Assembly (NCBI GenBank): GCA_046328035.1
Contig: JAXLXI010000004.1
Coordinates: 310,001-374,000 of the forward strand
Direction of reading: 5' to 3'
DNA length: 64,000 bases
From: JBGASG01 sp046328035
GTDB lineage: Bacteria > Cyanobacteriota > Vampirovibrionia > Obscuribacterales > Obscuribacteraceae
The notes under the pieces were generated by a model. That model was not told the origin of the DNA. It saw only the letters and a list, made by a program, of their open reading frames with translations, and did not search any database. Position numbers and translations under genes: made by a program. Below, in pieces: positions 26,764 to 36,357 of the stretch (position 1 is its first letter; the number at the start of each line of letters is the position of its first letter).

Positions 26764-29700
26764 TTACTGCGGCAAGGCTGCCGCTCGACGGGTCAACTCT
26801 TCATCCAGACGATCTACTGTTTTCTGAGTCAACCAAGGTCGCACCATCTTGGCAAACTTCTGCGCGTCGCTGGTTGAAAGATCGCGAATGTAGTACGCGA
26901 TGAAATCTTCATGATCAATCGGCTTTCCCCCGGCTCTCAGAAATTCATTCTGATACGCCAGTGCTCGATCAAGGGGATCTTTGGACCTCAGGAGCCCAAA
27001 GAGAGTTTCGCTTAAGGGCTTTCCTTGAGACAGACTCTCTCTAACAGACGCGGCATATGAGGATAACAGCTTTTGGAAATGAGCATCGACAGCCTGCGAT
27101 TGGGCTGGATGTGACCAACGCAATTGTTGGGTCAGGTCCGCCAGACTGGTCAATACTTTGTTGTTCACTTCCCCGCCAGCCTGAACACCAGCTTGAAATA
27201 ACAGGAAAGCGCGTTCCTTGTCCGCTGCGTTCAAAGCAGCCTCGAAAAATGCCAGCCCCTGTCCCTGAAATTCTTTATGCTGCAAGGCGTGCTGCAACAC
27301 CTGGTCGGCGTGTGGCGTCGACAGCCCTCGCAGCGCGTCTTGGAGGGACTGCCCGTTGATTGCCCCACGCGCAGCCACAAAGTCGAGCAGCGCTATTCGC
27401 GCTTCCGGTGTAGGAATCTGCGCGAACCAGGATCTGACGACGCGAACGTCGGACGCATCTTTAACGATTGCCGGATTGAGGCTGACCTCGCGTAAAAGAT
27501 TCAATGTCGTCGCGCTTTGATCTTGCTTGACCAGATAAGAAAGCGCCTCCAGGGCGACTTTCTGATCAGCGCTCTTAACACTAGATTCGACTAATTGGCG
27601 CGTGCGATCGGCAGGCAAGATGCTATCAGCCACGGTCCGCCCCGATGGTGTCTCGCGCAATTGTTGTAAAAATCTCAAGTGATTGACGACCTGCTCTTGC
27701 TGAGAGCCGGATGCGATGTCTTTCTCAAGTTGACGCCTGTAGACAGGCAGAATTTCCTTCTCCACGTAGGCAATCCGCTGTCGCAGTACATCGGCAGTTA
27801 CTCCCAACTTGGCCGGATCCGCTGTGTCCAGAACGCGCTTGAGGAAGGCGGCCGCCGCAATCGAGCGAGCCGGCGCATTGTGCACAAGCAGAGAAAATTC
27901 CTCGGCGCTACCACGCAAGAACTGCTCTCCGAAGTGCACGGCCCAGTTCTCGCCCACATCTTTGGTTGCGTACTCGCGAGCATAGAATCCGTTTCGTTCG
28001 ACCCTTGCCGCCTGCTCGAAGGCAGCAAATTCTTCGGTAAATTTGAATTGCAGTGTATGGGCATTCTCGTGTTGCAAAACAAAGAGTAGCTGATCTGCTT
28101 TCGTGCCTCCGAAAAAGCGAATTTCAAATTGGGTGGACGCGTCAGCCAATACTCCATATGAGCCCTGCGGCTTGATTTTTTCCTCGGTTAGCTGAATGCG
28201 TTTTATTGCAGAGTCACGGCTGGGTAGAAACGGCAGCGACTGCAAGACTTGTTCCGGCAATACAGCGTCACGCAATGGGTGTTTGCTGAGCGTCTCTTGA
28301 GCGATTCGAGCGGCCTGCGCCTTGACCGGATCCGTGGCATTGACTTCGGCCGCAGCCAAGCGCAGTTGCCTAATCTCATCCAGCTTAGCAGCGTAAGCCT
28401 TGTCGATCACAAACTCAAGATCCGAGCCGCGCACCTTGTAAATCAGAACATCGCGCTCTTCAGTTGGAATTCGCTCGTTCTCTTTAAGCGGCGGGCGGCG
28501 AGCGTCAGAAATGGGTAACTGAGCTTTGTCGGCGCGCGGTGGCTCCAGCAGCCTGTCCAGTTCAGGTTGATTGAGAGCGTTGCGCGGGCGAGTTTCATCA
28601 AATCCGAAGCGCCGCAAAAACTCCTCTCCTTTTTGCCGCGCCACATTTGGGTCTAACCCCGCCTTCCTGACTATGCTATCGAGCGTTGTCCCTTCCGGAT
28701 CACCAGGTACTTTCGATCGCAGAAACGGCAACGCGCCAGCTGTAAAGACGCCACCAAGAATAAAGGCGGTCAGGGCTCGTGAGAGTGTCTCGGCTGTGGG
28801 CTTGCCATCCAGTACTGACTCCAATGCCTGAATCAAACTGTTGGACCCTCCGCCTATCAACGAGGAAGGTAAGAGTTCGTTCTTGATGAAATCGCGCACC
28901 AATCGGCTGCCGTGCTCTGCCAGTCCTTTTTCGACTGCCGACTTTAACGCGGCTTCCTGTCCCGGCTTTGCGAAGGCCGCAACAAAACGCTCGAACTCCG
29001 CCTGATGGATTTTGCCACCATTCTCGAATGAGTTTCTGACCAGCCTCGAAAGCTCAACCGCGAAAGCTCCCTGCCGCTCTTCAGGAACCAGACTCTTAGC
29101 CAGTTTTGCTGTGGTAAGGGCTGTCTGATCGCCGAGCTGCAGCAGCCGGGTCAGGTGCTCAGGTCTGAGGAAGTTGAGAGCCGCGAGCGACCCGCCCAGA
29201 AGCGCATCTCGCAATATACGCTGATCGTAGTCCTGCCCCAGGAGCAGCGCCTTACCAATTGGACGAGCCTCGGCTGCCGCCAGAATGGCAATGGCTCTGA
29301 AGGCCAGGTGCACTCCCGGACTGCCGGCGGGCAGGGTGGCCAGAGTAATTGCCAGGTCTACAACCAGGTCGGCTGTGGCAGTCTTGGAGTCGATAAATAA
29401 TCTTAGAGCGTTCTGAGTATTCTCTATGAGCCGCTGCTGTTCTTGAAGAGGCAACTCGGCAAAACGCTTTGATGCTTCTGCCAAACGAGCGGCGTGTTCT
29501 TGATGCGCATTATCAGCAAGCACACCCGTGCCGGTAAACAGAGCAGCGAATTCAGCAAACCAACCTCCTCGACTCTGATAATACTCGCGCAAACTTTGAT
29601 CGAAAGCCTGTCTTTGATCGCGCGGTATTTCTTTGCCCAGGCGCCCAAGCTCAAAAGCATCTCCCTTGGAGAAAGTCGATTCTAGTGAGTGCTCAAATGA

Positions 29701-31920
29701 GCCGTAGTTTCTCTCGTATCGATCTTTGAGAGCCGGGCGCAGCCCCGGTGGTAATTCGTCGAAAGCAGCTTTTACAGAAGCTTTGTCCTTCGCCGCGATC
29801 GCCAGGCGCAAACGATCAGCAGGGTCTAAAAAACCATTTTCAGCCGTCCGCAGTGCAATGGTTCTCTCTTCGGGGGACCAATAGCCTATGATGCGCTTTT
29901 GCAAGTCGCCGTCGCCAAGAAACTTTTGCCGTTCTTCAGGACTAGCATTAGCAATCTGCCTGGCAAAAGCAATGCGATCATAAGTGCCAAGACTTGCCTG
30001 CTGCGCAAGCGGCAAGCTGCCTTTCTCCAGAAGCGGCTTGACGTAAGCCTCAAATAAGTCAACTTTGCCATCGACCGCTTTTATTGGCTGCGGTCGATCG
30101 ATTTGATTGAACAAATCTTTTGAAACCTTAGGAAAAGCCTGGCTTAGAGCCTCTTGCAGCCGACTATCTTCCGGACGCGGATTGAGTATGCGATCCTTCA
30201 GGTTCGGATCTTTTCTGACTGCCTCTTGAATGTCTTGCAACAGTTGTCTGACTCGTTGCGGGTCGGTAGCAAACGTGCGAGACTCGGCCGCGAGAAGCAG
30301 TTTATCCGTCAAAGGAAGTTCAGGTTTACGCCCTTCGGCAGCCTGCTGCAAAAGGCTGCGCGCCGCGTCTTTGCCCACATCGCTGCGTACGAGAGAGAGT
30401 ATGGTTTCATCTACTTCTTTTCTGTATTTCTCGTCGCGGGCATGTCTTTCCAGCGAACCTTTATCTATGCCCTCCAGCAGCCGCAAAACTCGCTCGTCGT
30501 CAGGAATACCGCGTTGTCCTTCTTGCTTCAAGTTGAACAAGAATCTGCCTGAGGCAACAATCGACTGTTCGAAACTTCTCACCTCAGGAGCAAATTTTTG
30601 GTCCAGGATTCTCTCACTGCGGGACAGCGCATCACCAGATTGCAAAGTGCGCAGAAGCTCGCGCACGCGCTCCAGGTAGGAGGGATCTGATTTTGCTCTT
30701 TCCCAATCAGCGCGACTGATGTTTTGTAGATCGCTTTGGATAGCCGTCTCGCTGCCGTTGCGAAAAACACCGCGCTGCTGAGCCAGCTTGGCGATCAACT
30801 CGCTGCCACCATCATTGATGTAGTCAAGCCACTTGATCGCTTCCGTAGGGTTGGTGGCATCGGTCAGGACTTTTTTGGCGTCGTCGTATTCTTTCAAAGA
30901 CTGCAGTTGGCTGGGGTTCAGTTCGCCAGGATTGCCGCCCTTGTCGAGCCATTGTCTGAGCCTCTCTCCTTCCCCGATAGCCAGCCTGCGATCGGCTGGC
31001 AGTTGATCGATGGTCTGCTTTATCGCAGCTTCGCCGGTGGAGACAAGACCAATTTGCTCCTTGAGGAGCGTTTTAAAGGACAAGCGTCCGGTTTGCAGCA
31101 ACTCTTGAGCCAGGCGCGACTCGCGCGTCGGATCGTAAGAGACCTCGCCTGTGATTCTGTCCACAGACGGCTGCCCGAAAGTCTTGGTAATCTCGGCCGG
31201 ACTGAGCTCCTTTTGCAAGCGCTGGCGTCCCGCTTCACTCGCCGTGCGTAACGCCCGCTCGAAAAGATGGAAGTTTCGCTCCGTCAGGGCAGCGCGAGCC
31301 AGATCTATATCATCTTGAGGAGTCCGCTGATCGGTGCCCTTCAGAAAGATGCCCAGCGCCTTTTGCTCCGCCTCTGACAGGCGCCCATGTTTGGCGAGCC
31401 GATCGAGAAGATTGGTGCCATCGGTTTGCTGTGTTAGTAACTTGAGTTCGCGGATTTGATCGGAGTTGAGCGTCGACAGCGTATCGGTCAATTCCTTGAA
31501 TGTGGTGCCCGGCTTCAAGAGACTCTCATTCAGTTCACGCAATAGACGCTCCACCCGATGCGCGTCGAATCTCAGATCTGCACTTCTGGGTTGTCTATCG
31601 GGAGCAGGCACCTCCGAATTAGAGCCGCTGATTGCGTTTCGTTCTCCAACCAGGGTGACCGGCAGCGTCGGCAGGCGCTCGCCCGCCCTCAACAGATCTG
31701 GCTGGCCAAGAAACGCTACCTGCGGCAGTGCGTCGCCACTGTCGCGAAGTGTCAGGGAGGGAAAGCCATGTCTGATTGGTTCCGCAGCGGCCAATGCCAC
31801 CGCCGGCGGCGGCGCCTCGACTCGCATATCTACTAAAGGAAAGACTAGTGCGGCTTCTGGCGCCGGTTCCGGCGCGTCCGTCCGCAGGGCGAGTTTAGAC
31901 TCGGAATCCGATGAATCCAT
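26764..31920 (-). CDS. Giant 1718-residue protein with HExxH metallopeptidase-like motif
   Basis: No signal peptide is seen. Residues 1-130 are low-complexity. Residues about 130-830 are all-helical and carry loosely repeated units such as 'FDELPPGLRPALKDRYERNYGSFEHSLESTF' in pieces, a pattern like annexin-type or helical toxin repeats. A hydrophobic, Ala-rich stretch lies at about 840-890. A domain with 'QHENAHTLQF' (HENAH at about 1284-1288) is followed about 40 residues later by 'ENWAVHFGEQFL'. This fits an HExxH zinc protease with a downstream Glu or His ligand. The C-terminal 300 residues are helical again. It could be a polymorphic-toxin or effector-type protein, or a large cytosolic protease; neither is shown. 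It is a single gene unit with no obvious immunity partner. Confidence 0.75.
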   Translation of the reverse strand: MDSSDSESKLALRTDAPEPAPEAALVFPLVDMRVEAPPPAVALAAAEPIRHGFPSLTLRDSGDALPQVAFLGQPDLLRAGERLPTLPVTLVGERNAISGSNSEVPAPDRQPRSADLRFDAHRVERLLRELNESLLKPGTTFKELTDTLSTLNSDQIRELKLLTQQTDGTNLLDRLAKHGRLSEAEQKALGIFLKGTDQRTPQDDIDLARAALTERNFHLFERALRTASEAGRQRLQKELSPAEITKTFGQPSVDRITGEVSYDPTRESRLAQELLQTGRLSFKTLLKEQIGLVSTGEAAIKQTIDQLPADRRLAIGEGERLRQWLDKGGNPGELNPSQLQSLKEYDDAKKVLTDATNPTEAIKWLDYINDGGSELIAKLAQQRGVFRNGSETAIQSDLQNISRADWERAKSDPSYLERVRELLRTLQSGDALSRSERILDQKFAPEVRSFEQSIVASGRFLFNLKQEGQRGIPDDERVLRLLEGIDKGSLERHARDEKYRKEVDETILSLVRSDVGKDAARSLLQQAAEGRKPELPLTDKLLLAAESRTFATDPQRVRQLLQDIQEAVRKDPNLKDRILNPRPEDSRLQEALSQAFPKVSKDLFNQIDRPQPIKAVDGKVDLFEAYVKPLLEKGSLPLAQQASLGTYDRIAFARQIANASPEERQKFLGDGDLQKRIIGYWSPEERTIALRTAENGFLDPADRLRLAIAAKDKASVKAAFDELPPGLRPALKDRYERNYGSFEHSLESTFSKGDAFELGRLGKEIPRDQRQAFDQSLREYYQSRGGWFAEFAALFTGTGVLADNAHQEHAARLAEASKRFAELPLQEQQRLIENTQNALRLFIDSKTATADLVVDLAITLATLPAGSPGVHLAFRAIAILAAAEARPIGKALLLGQDYDQRILRDALLGGSLAALNFLRPEHLTRLLQLGDQTALTTAKLAKSLVPEERQGAFAVELSRLVRNSFENGGKIHQAEFERFVAAFAKPGQEAALKSAVEKGLAEHGSRLVRDFIKNELLPSSLIGGGSNSLIQALESVLDGKPTAETLSRALTAFILGGVFTAGALPFLRSKVPGDPEGTTLDSIVRKAGLDPNVARQKGEEFLRRFGFDETRPRNALNQPELDRLLEPPRADKAQLPISDARRPPLKENERIPTEERDVLIYKVRGSDLEFVIDKAYAAKLDEIRQLRLAAAEVNATDPVKAQAARIAQETLSKHPLRDAVLPEQVLQSLPFLPSRDSAIKRIQLTEEKIKPQGSYGVLADASTQFEIRFFGGTKADQLLFVLQHENAHTLQFKFTEEFAAFEQAARVERNGFYAREYATKDVGENWAVHFGEQFLRGSAEEFSLLVHNAPARSIAAAAFLKRVLDTADPAKLGVTADVLRQRIAYVEKEILPVYRRQLEKDIASGSQQEQVVNHLRFLQQLRETPSGRTVADSILPADRTRQLVESSVKSADQKVALEALSYLVKQDQSATTLNLLREVSLNPAIVKDASDVRVVRSWFAQIPTPEARIALLDFVAARGAINGQSLQDALRGLSTPHADQVLQHALQHKEFQGQGLAFFEAALNAADKERAFLLFQAGVQAGGEVNNKVLTSLADLTQQLRWSHPAQSQAVDAHFQKLLSSYAASVRESLSQGKPLSETLFGLLRSKDPLDRALAYQNEFLRAGGKPIDHEDFIAYYIRDLSTSDAQKFAKMVRPWLTQKTVDRLDEELTRRAAALPQ

Positions 31921-32047
31921 GCCTGTTTCACCTGCTCATGCGATTGTTGGGGGCTGAGCATACGGTAGCGAAAACTCCTGGGATTCCCATGGAGCATTCG
32001 TGGCAGATTCGTGAAACGTCAGAGTCTTGGGGACAAGGGTGCGGAAT

Positions 32048-32419
32048 CTATGAACGTTGTTTTTTCTTCAAGAAGACTTCCACGTTCTCGATCGGTCGCC
32101 CGAGAATCGCTTTGTCACCGCATTCAACGATCGGTCGTTGCATCAAATCAGGATGCTTCACCATCAGCTTGATCAGCTGGTCTTCAGTGTGCTTGCCGCT
32201 GCCCAGATCCAGTTCTTTGTAGAGAGCGTCTTTGCTGCGCAGCAAATCGCGCGCCGGCAGTTTCATCTTCGCCAGCAGCTCACGCAGTTTCGTCTCACCG
32301 ACAGGCTCTACGTAGTAGTTGATCTTGTCGTAGTCAACGCCACTCTCACGCAGCAATTTATCCATGTTGCGGCAAGTGGAGCAGGTCGGTTTTTCGTATA
32401 CAGTGATTCGCTCTGTCAT
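32048..32419 (-). CDS. ArsC/Spx-family thioredoxin-fold protein
   Basis: A 123-residue protein with the ArsC-like thioredoxin fold. It begins 'ITVYEKPTCSTCRNMDKLL', with a CxxC pair at the active site, and ends with 'RPIVECGDKAILGRPIENVEVFL', the second ArsC-family signature. Relatives are glutaredoxin-dependent arsenate reductases, Spx regulators and YffB. No ars operon is present, so arsenate reduction is only one option. It is the last gene of a minus-strand operon, 20 bases after the htrA stop. The 127 bases between it and the giant protein's gene show no clear signal. Confidence 0.85.
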   Translation of the reverse strand: MTERITVYEKPTCSTCRNMDKLLRESGVDYDKINYYVEPVGETKLRELLAKMKLPARDLLRSKDALYKELDLGSGKHTEDQLIKLMVKHPDLMQRPIVECGDKAILGRPIENVEVFLKKKQRS

Positions 32420-32439
32420 GGTGTTGCTGGCATTCCTGG

Positions 32440-33741
32440 CTATTTGCTTTCGTCTTCCTTGGGCGGCGGCTCGTTGGGATTGAAGTCGGGATAAGTGCCG
32501 ACATTAACAGCCAGAGTTGTGGCCGCTTTGTCACGCAATACCAGGATATTCAACGTGTCGCTGACCTTGCGGCTGAGCACGTAATCCTTCACTTCCTTCG
32601 GGCTGTGCACTTCCTTGCCGTCGATTTTTTGAATTACATCTCCGGTTTGCAGACCGGCAGCTTTACCGGGACTGTGCGGGACGAATCCCGCGATCAAGAC
32701 ACCTTTGGTGGTGGCAGGCAATCCGATGCTCTTCAAAGATGTTTCATCCAGGTCACGCATTTGAATGCCCAACCACGGGCGCTTCATGGTGCCGTGCGCG
32801 ATCAGCTCGGTGACGACATTTTTTGCCACGTCGACCGGTATCGAGAATCCGATGTTTTGCGCTCTGGCATAAATCGCCGTGTTGACACCCACCACTTCGC
32901 CTTTCAAATTCAGCAGCGGACCGCCGGAGTTGCCGGGGTTGATGGCGGCGTCTGTTTGCAGGAAATTGATATTACCGTTGACGTCCATCAGCGTTCTGCC
33001 GATGGCAGAGATGATGCCGAGCGTGACGGTGTGGTCGAAGTTGAGCGGGCTGCCGATGGCGATCACAAACTCGCCGGGACGCAGTCCGGTTGACGTGCCC
33101 ATGGGCAACACCGGCAGGTTGGTGGCGTCGACTTTAACCACCGCCAGATCCGAAAACTGATCGATTCCGACGACTTTACCGGTCATCACGCGCTTGTCGT
33201 TGAGGGTGATCTTGATCTGGTTGGTTTCTTTGCCGGTTCCGACCACGTGTGCGTTGGTGACGATGTAGCCGTCTGGGCGCACAATGAAACCAGATCCGGT
33301 ATCACGCTTTTCCCAGAATTCTTTGGGCGGTGCTTGTGCTTCTTTGGTGCCGTTCGGCGCGGACGGCGCACCATCGAGCTGATTGGGCGACATCCGCTGC
33401 CCGCCGAAAAACATCTGCAACATGCTGAGGATGTCCTGGGAGGAAGTGCCCTCCGGCAGCTTGAGTCCATTCAGCGACTCGGGCAGTTTCATGCCGTTCA
33501 AAGAACCGATGTTCGGCATGGTCACTTTGTTCATGATCTCGATGTTGACGACGGCCGGTGCGGCTTTCTCAGCGACATCCGCGACCGTGTTGGCACCGAA
33601 AATTAACGAGCCCGCCTGACTGCTGGCCGAGCGAGAAGCCGTGCCGCCGTCAGTTTCTTGCGCCCAAACAGGTGCGTAGGCGGAGCTGCCGAAGAGAACG
33701 AGCGATGCGGCGGCCAGCAGTTTCTTCTTTGTCACTAGCAT
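32440..33741 (-). CDS. HtrA/DegP-type periplasmic serine protease
   Basis: A 433-residue protein with an N-terminal signal (MLVTKKKLLAAASLVLFGSS, cleavage near VWA|QE). It has a trypsin-like domain with catalytic His164 ('TNAHVVG'), Asp197 ('FSDLAVV') and Ser271 ('NPGNSGGPLL'). One C-terminal PDZ domain follows ('KGVLIAGFVPHSPGKAAGLQTGDVI'). These enzymes degrade misfolded envelope proteins. A Gly/Pro/Met-rich insertion (about 75-140) lies before the catalytic core. The gene sits between guaB3 and an arsC-like gene with 15- and 20-base gaps, so all three probably share one transcript. Confidence 0.95.
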   Translation of the reverse strand: MLVTKKKLLAAASLVLFGSSAYAPVWAQETDGGTASRSASSQAGSLIFGANTVADVAEKAAPAVVNIEIMNKVTMPNIGSLNGMKLPESLNGLKLPEGTSSQDILSMLQMFFGGQRMSPNQLDGAPSAPNGTKEAQAPPKEFWEKRDTGSGFIVRPDGYIVTNAHVVGTGKETNQIKITLNDKRVMTGKVVGIDQFSDLAVVKVDATNLPVLPMGTSTGLRPGEFVIAIGSPLNFDHTVTLGIISAIGRTLMDVNGNINFLQTDAAINPGNSGGPLLNLKGEVVGVNTAIYARAQNIGFSIPVDVAKNVVTELIAHGTMKRPWLGIQMRDLDETSLKSIGLPATTKGVLIAGFVPHSPGKAAGLQTGDVIQKIDGKEVHSPKEVKDYVLSRKVSDTLNILVLRDKAATTLAVNVGTYPDFNPNEPPPKEDESK

Positions 33742-33756
33742 AATGTGGTTCCGCCC

Positions 33757-34956
33757 TTAACGTCTGCCCATACCGAGCTGCTGCGCGCTCTGGAACACCT
33801 TTCCTTCCGTGAGAATCGAAGGCGCGATGATTACTTCCACTTCCTGCATTTCTTTCAGGTTGGAAGCACCAAGAGTGGACATGCTGGTTTTCAGCGCTCC
33901 GACCAGGTTTTGCGAACCATCATCGACTGTCGCCGGTCCCATCAGAATCTGTTGCAGCGTAGCGCCGCTGCCGACTTTAATGCGAGTGCCGCGCGGCAGA
34001 ACCGGACTGGGAGTCGCCATTCCCCAGTGAAATCCATTGCCCGGCGCTTCGGTCGCGCGCGCGAAGGGCGAACCGATCATGACGGCGTCGGCACCACAGG
34101 CGATAGCTTTGCAGATATCACCGCCCACCACCATGCCACCATCGGCTATCAATGTCACTGGCCGTCCGCTCTCCGCTTCATAGTCGCGCTTAGCGGCGGC
34201 GCAATCGGCGATGGCGGTCGCCATCGGCACACCAATACCGAGCACGCTGCGCGATGTGCAAGCCGCTCCGGGACCGACGCCGACGAGAATGCCGGCGACG
34301 CCGGTTTGCAACAAAGCCAGCGCGGCATCATAAGTAACGCAATTGCCGACAATCACCGGCACTCCGATCTCTTTGCAAAACGACTGCAGGTCGAGTTGCG
34401 TGTTGCCTTCGGCAGTGCGGTGCTCGATGCCGGTGACGGTCGATTGCACAACCAGGATGTCCAGTCCGGCTTTAACAGCAGCCGGTCCGTATTTGCGCGC
34501 CATATTGGGCGTTACGGAAGCGGCAGCCAGGACACCCTGCGCCTTGATTTCTTTGACGCGTTTTTCAATCAACTCTTCACGCACAGGCTCGGCGTATAGC
34601 TTCTGCATAACTTCGACAAACTCGCGGTTGTCGCAATGCGTCACCGTCTGGTAGGACTCGAAAGTGCTTTCGTAGCGCGTCTGCAGTCCTTGCAGATTCA
34701 AAACACCAAGCGCGCCCATCTTGCCGAGCGCGCCTGCCACTTTTACATCTACGACACTGTCCATCGCCGACGCGAGAATCGGCACCGCCAGCTTATGCCC
34801 CGCGATGTTGACCGATACATCGCATATATCTATGTCCAGGGTCAGCGAGCCCGGGACCAGCGCGATTTCATCGAACCCGTAGGCGCGCCGCGTCGGCTTG
34901 CCTCGCCCGATGAACATTCCGCCTGCCGTCAGCTCTTCTTTGGTAACCGTCTGCAT
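33757..34956 (-). CDS. guaB3: GuaB3-type IMP dehydrogenase
   Basis: A 399-residue TIM-barrel protein of the GuaB3 branch, which lacks the CBS pair of classical IMP dehydrogenase. The start of the barrel ('AYGFDEIALVPG'), the 'ASAMDSVVD' strand, the loop 'GVGPGAACTSRSVLG' with the catalytic Cys at 233, and 'LIADGGMVVGGDICKAIACGADAVMIG' are all visible. The branch is typical of cyanobacteria and actinobacteria; the enzyme oxidises IMP to XMP in GTP synthesis. GGGAGA precedes the ATG by eight bases. It is the first gene of a guaB3-htrA-arsC-like operon. Confidence 0.92.
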   Translation of the reverse strand: MQTVTKEELTAGGMFIGRGKPTRRAYGFDEIALVPGSLTLDIDICDVSVNIAGHKLAVPILASAMDSVVDVKVAGALGKMGALGVLNLQGLQTRYESTFESYQTVTHCDNREFVEVMQKLYAEPVREELIEKRVKEIKAQGVLAAASVTPNMARKYGPAAVKAGLDILVVQSTVTGIEHRTAEGNTQLDLQSFCKEIGVPVIVGNCVTYDAALALLQTGVAGILVGVGPGAACTSRSVLGIGVPMATAIADCAAAKRDYEAESGRPVTLIADGGMVVGGDICKAIACGADAVMIGSPFARATEAPGNGFHWGMATPSPVLPRGTRIKVGSGATLQQILMGPATVDDGSQNLVGALKTSMSTLGASNLKEMQEVEVIIAPSILTEGKVFQSAQQLGMGRR

Positions 34957-35071
34957 TTAGGTCTCCCTGAAAATCGGAAAGTGGGCATCTACAGCGCCTC
35001 ACCGCGCGCTTTGAAGCACATATTAGCACCAGTTATAGTTGCGCTGATGTAAAGAACCGATGATTTGATAC

Positions 35072-36280
35072 ATGCGTCCCTTAAAACCGCTCACAGTCAT
35101 TGGTCTCAACAGCGGCACATCGATGGATGGAGTCGATGCTGCCATGTTCCGAATTATTCCGGTGCGCCGGCCGGGTTCTGGCGGCAATGGTTCGGCCGCC
35201 ACGTTACGCCTGGAAATCGAGATGCAAGACAGCTTGTTGCACGGCTTCGAGCCGGGCTTCAAGCGCAAGATGCAGTCTTTGATCTCAGGGGGCAGCGTTT
35301 CTCTGGAAGAGCTCTCCCGGCTGAATGTGGCACTGGGCGAAGTTTTTGCACAGGCGACACTGGCGCTGCTGCGGCGCACCGGCATGACCCGCCACGAAGT
35401 CGATCTGATCGGGTCGCACGGGCAGACCATCTGGCATGCGCCTGCTATTAAGAGCTTTGCCGGCATTCCGACGCGCAGCACACTGCAACTTGGAGAACCG
35501 GCGATTATTGCCCAGCGCACCGGCATTCCGGTAGTTGCTGATTTCCGTGTTCAAGACATGGCAGCCGGCGGTCAGGGCGCTCCGCTTGTGGCTTTCGCCG
35601 ACGAGGTTATCTTTGGTGGCACTGGCACGCCGGTTGGTGTTTTGAATATCGGCGGCATCGCCAACATCACCGTGCTCAACGAGGATGGCGACGCGGTTAT
35701 GGCGTTCGACACCGGTCCCGGCAACATGCTTATGGACCACGCAATGAGCAAGCTCTTCGGCGAAGAATTCGATGAAGGCGGCGTCATCGCCGACTCTGCG
35801 CAACCCGATGAGAAGTGGCTGACGGAACTGCTGGCTCAGCCGTACTTCCAGGTGAAGCCGCCCAAGACCACCGGACGCGAACTCTTCGGTACGCAGTACT
35901 GCAACAAATTGATCGACGAAGGACGCAAGCGCGGCTTGAGCAACGAAGCGATCGTGTCGACTTTCACGTCACTGACGGCTCGTTCGATTGCCGATGCCTA
36001 CGAGCGTTTTGTGCTGCCCGTCGAGAAACTCACCATGGTCGTCCTCGGCGGCGGTGGCGCCGATAACGCCACTTTGTGCAAGCGCCTGCAGAAAGCCTGG
36101 CCGCACGAACTCGCAGCCGGTTGGAAGCGTCATGAAGATTTCGGCATGTCGACGAAATACAAAGAAGCGCTTCTGTTTGCACTTCTGGCTTACACGACGC
36201 ACTTCGGAATTCCCAACAACGTGCCGCAATGCACAGGAGCCGGAGGGCGGGTCTGCCTGGGGAAAATAGTCCGCCCATAA
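35072..36280 (+). CDS. anmK: Anhydro-N-acetylmuramic acid kinase
   Basis: A 402-residue ASKHA-fold kinase that phosphorylates and hydrolyses 1,6-anhydro-MurNAc in peptidoglycan recycling. The family's start 'IGLNSGTSMDGVDAAMFRI' is present, as are 'LIGSHGQTIWHAP', 'VADFRVQDMAAGGQGAPL', 'LNIGGIANITVL' and 'DTGPGNMLMDH'. 'VLGGGGADNATL' lies near the end. An 18-residue Gly/Ser-rich insert follows the first motif. No clear Shine-Dalgarno site precedes the ATG, which is divergent from guaB3 with 115 bases between. Confidence 0.95.
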   Translation: MRPLKPLTVIGLNSGTSMDGVDAAMFRIIPVRRPGSGGNGSAATLRLEIEMQDSLLHGFEPGFKRKMQSLISGGSVSLEELSRLNVALGEVFAQATLALLRRTGMTRHEVDLIGSHGQTIWHAPAIKSFAGIPTRSTLQLGEPAIIAQRTGIPVVADFRVQDMAAGGQGAPLVAFADEVIFGGTGTPVGVLNIGGIANITVLNEDGDAVMAFDTGPGNMLMDHAMSKLFGEEFDEGGVIADSAQPDEKWLTELLAQPYFQVKPPKTTGRELFGTQYCNKLIDEGRKRGLSNEAIVSTFTSLTARSIADAYERFVLPVEKLTMVVLGGGGADNATLCKRLQKAWPHELAAGWKRHEDFGMSTKYKEALLFALLAYTTHFGIPNNVPQCTGAGGRVCLGKIVRP

Positions 36281-36357
36281 CTGAACCGGCGCCCTGATAA
36301 GTGGGTACATAGGCATCGGAATCGGAATAGCAATCGCAATCGAAATCGAGAAATCAC

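Noticed and set aside
32048..32419. Arsenic resistance operon
   Set aside because: Only an ArsC-fold protein is present; no ArsR, ArsB or Acr3 gene is near.
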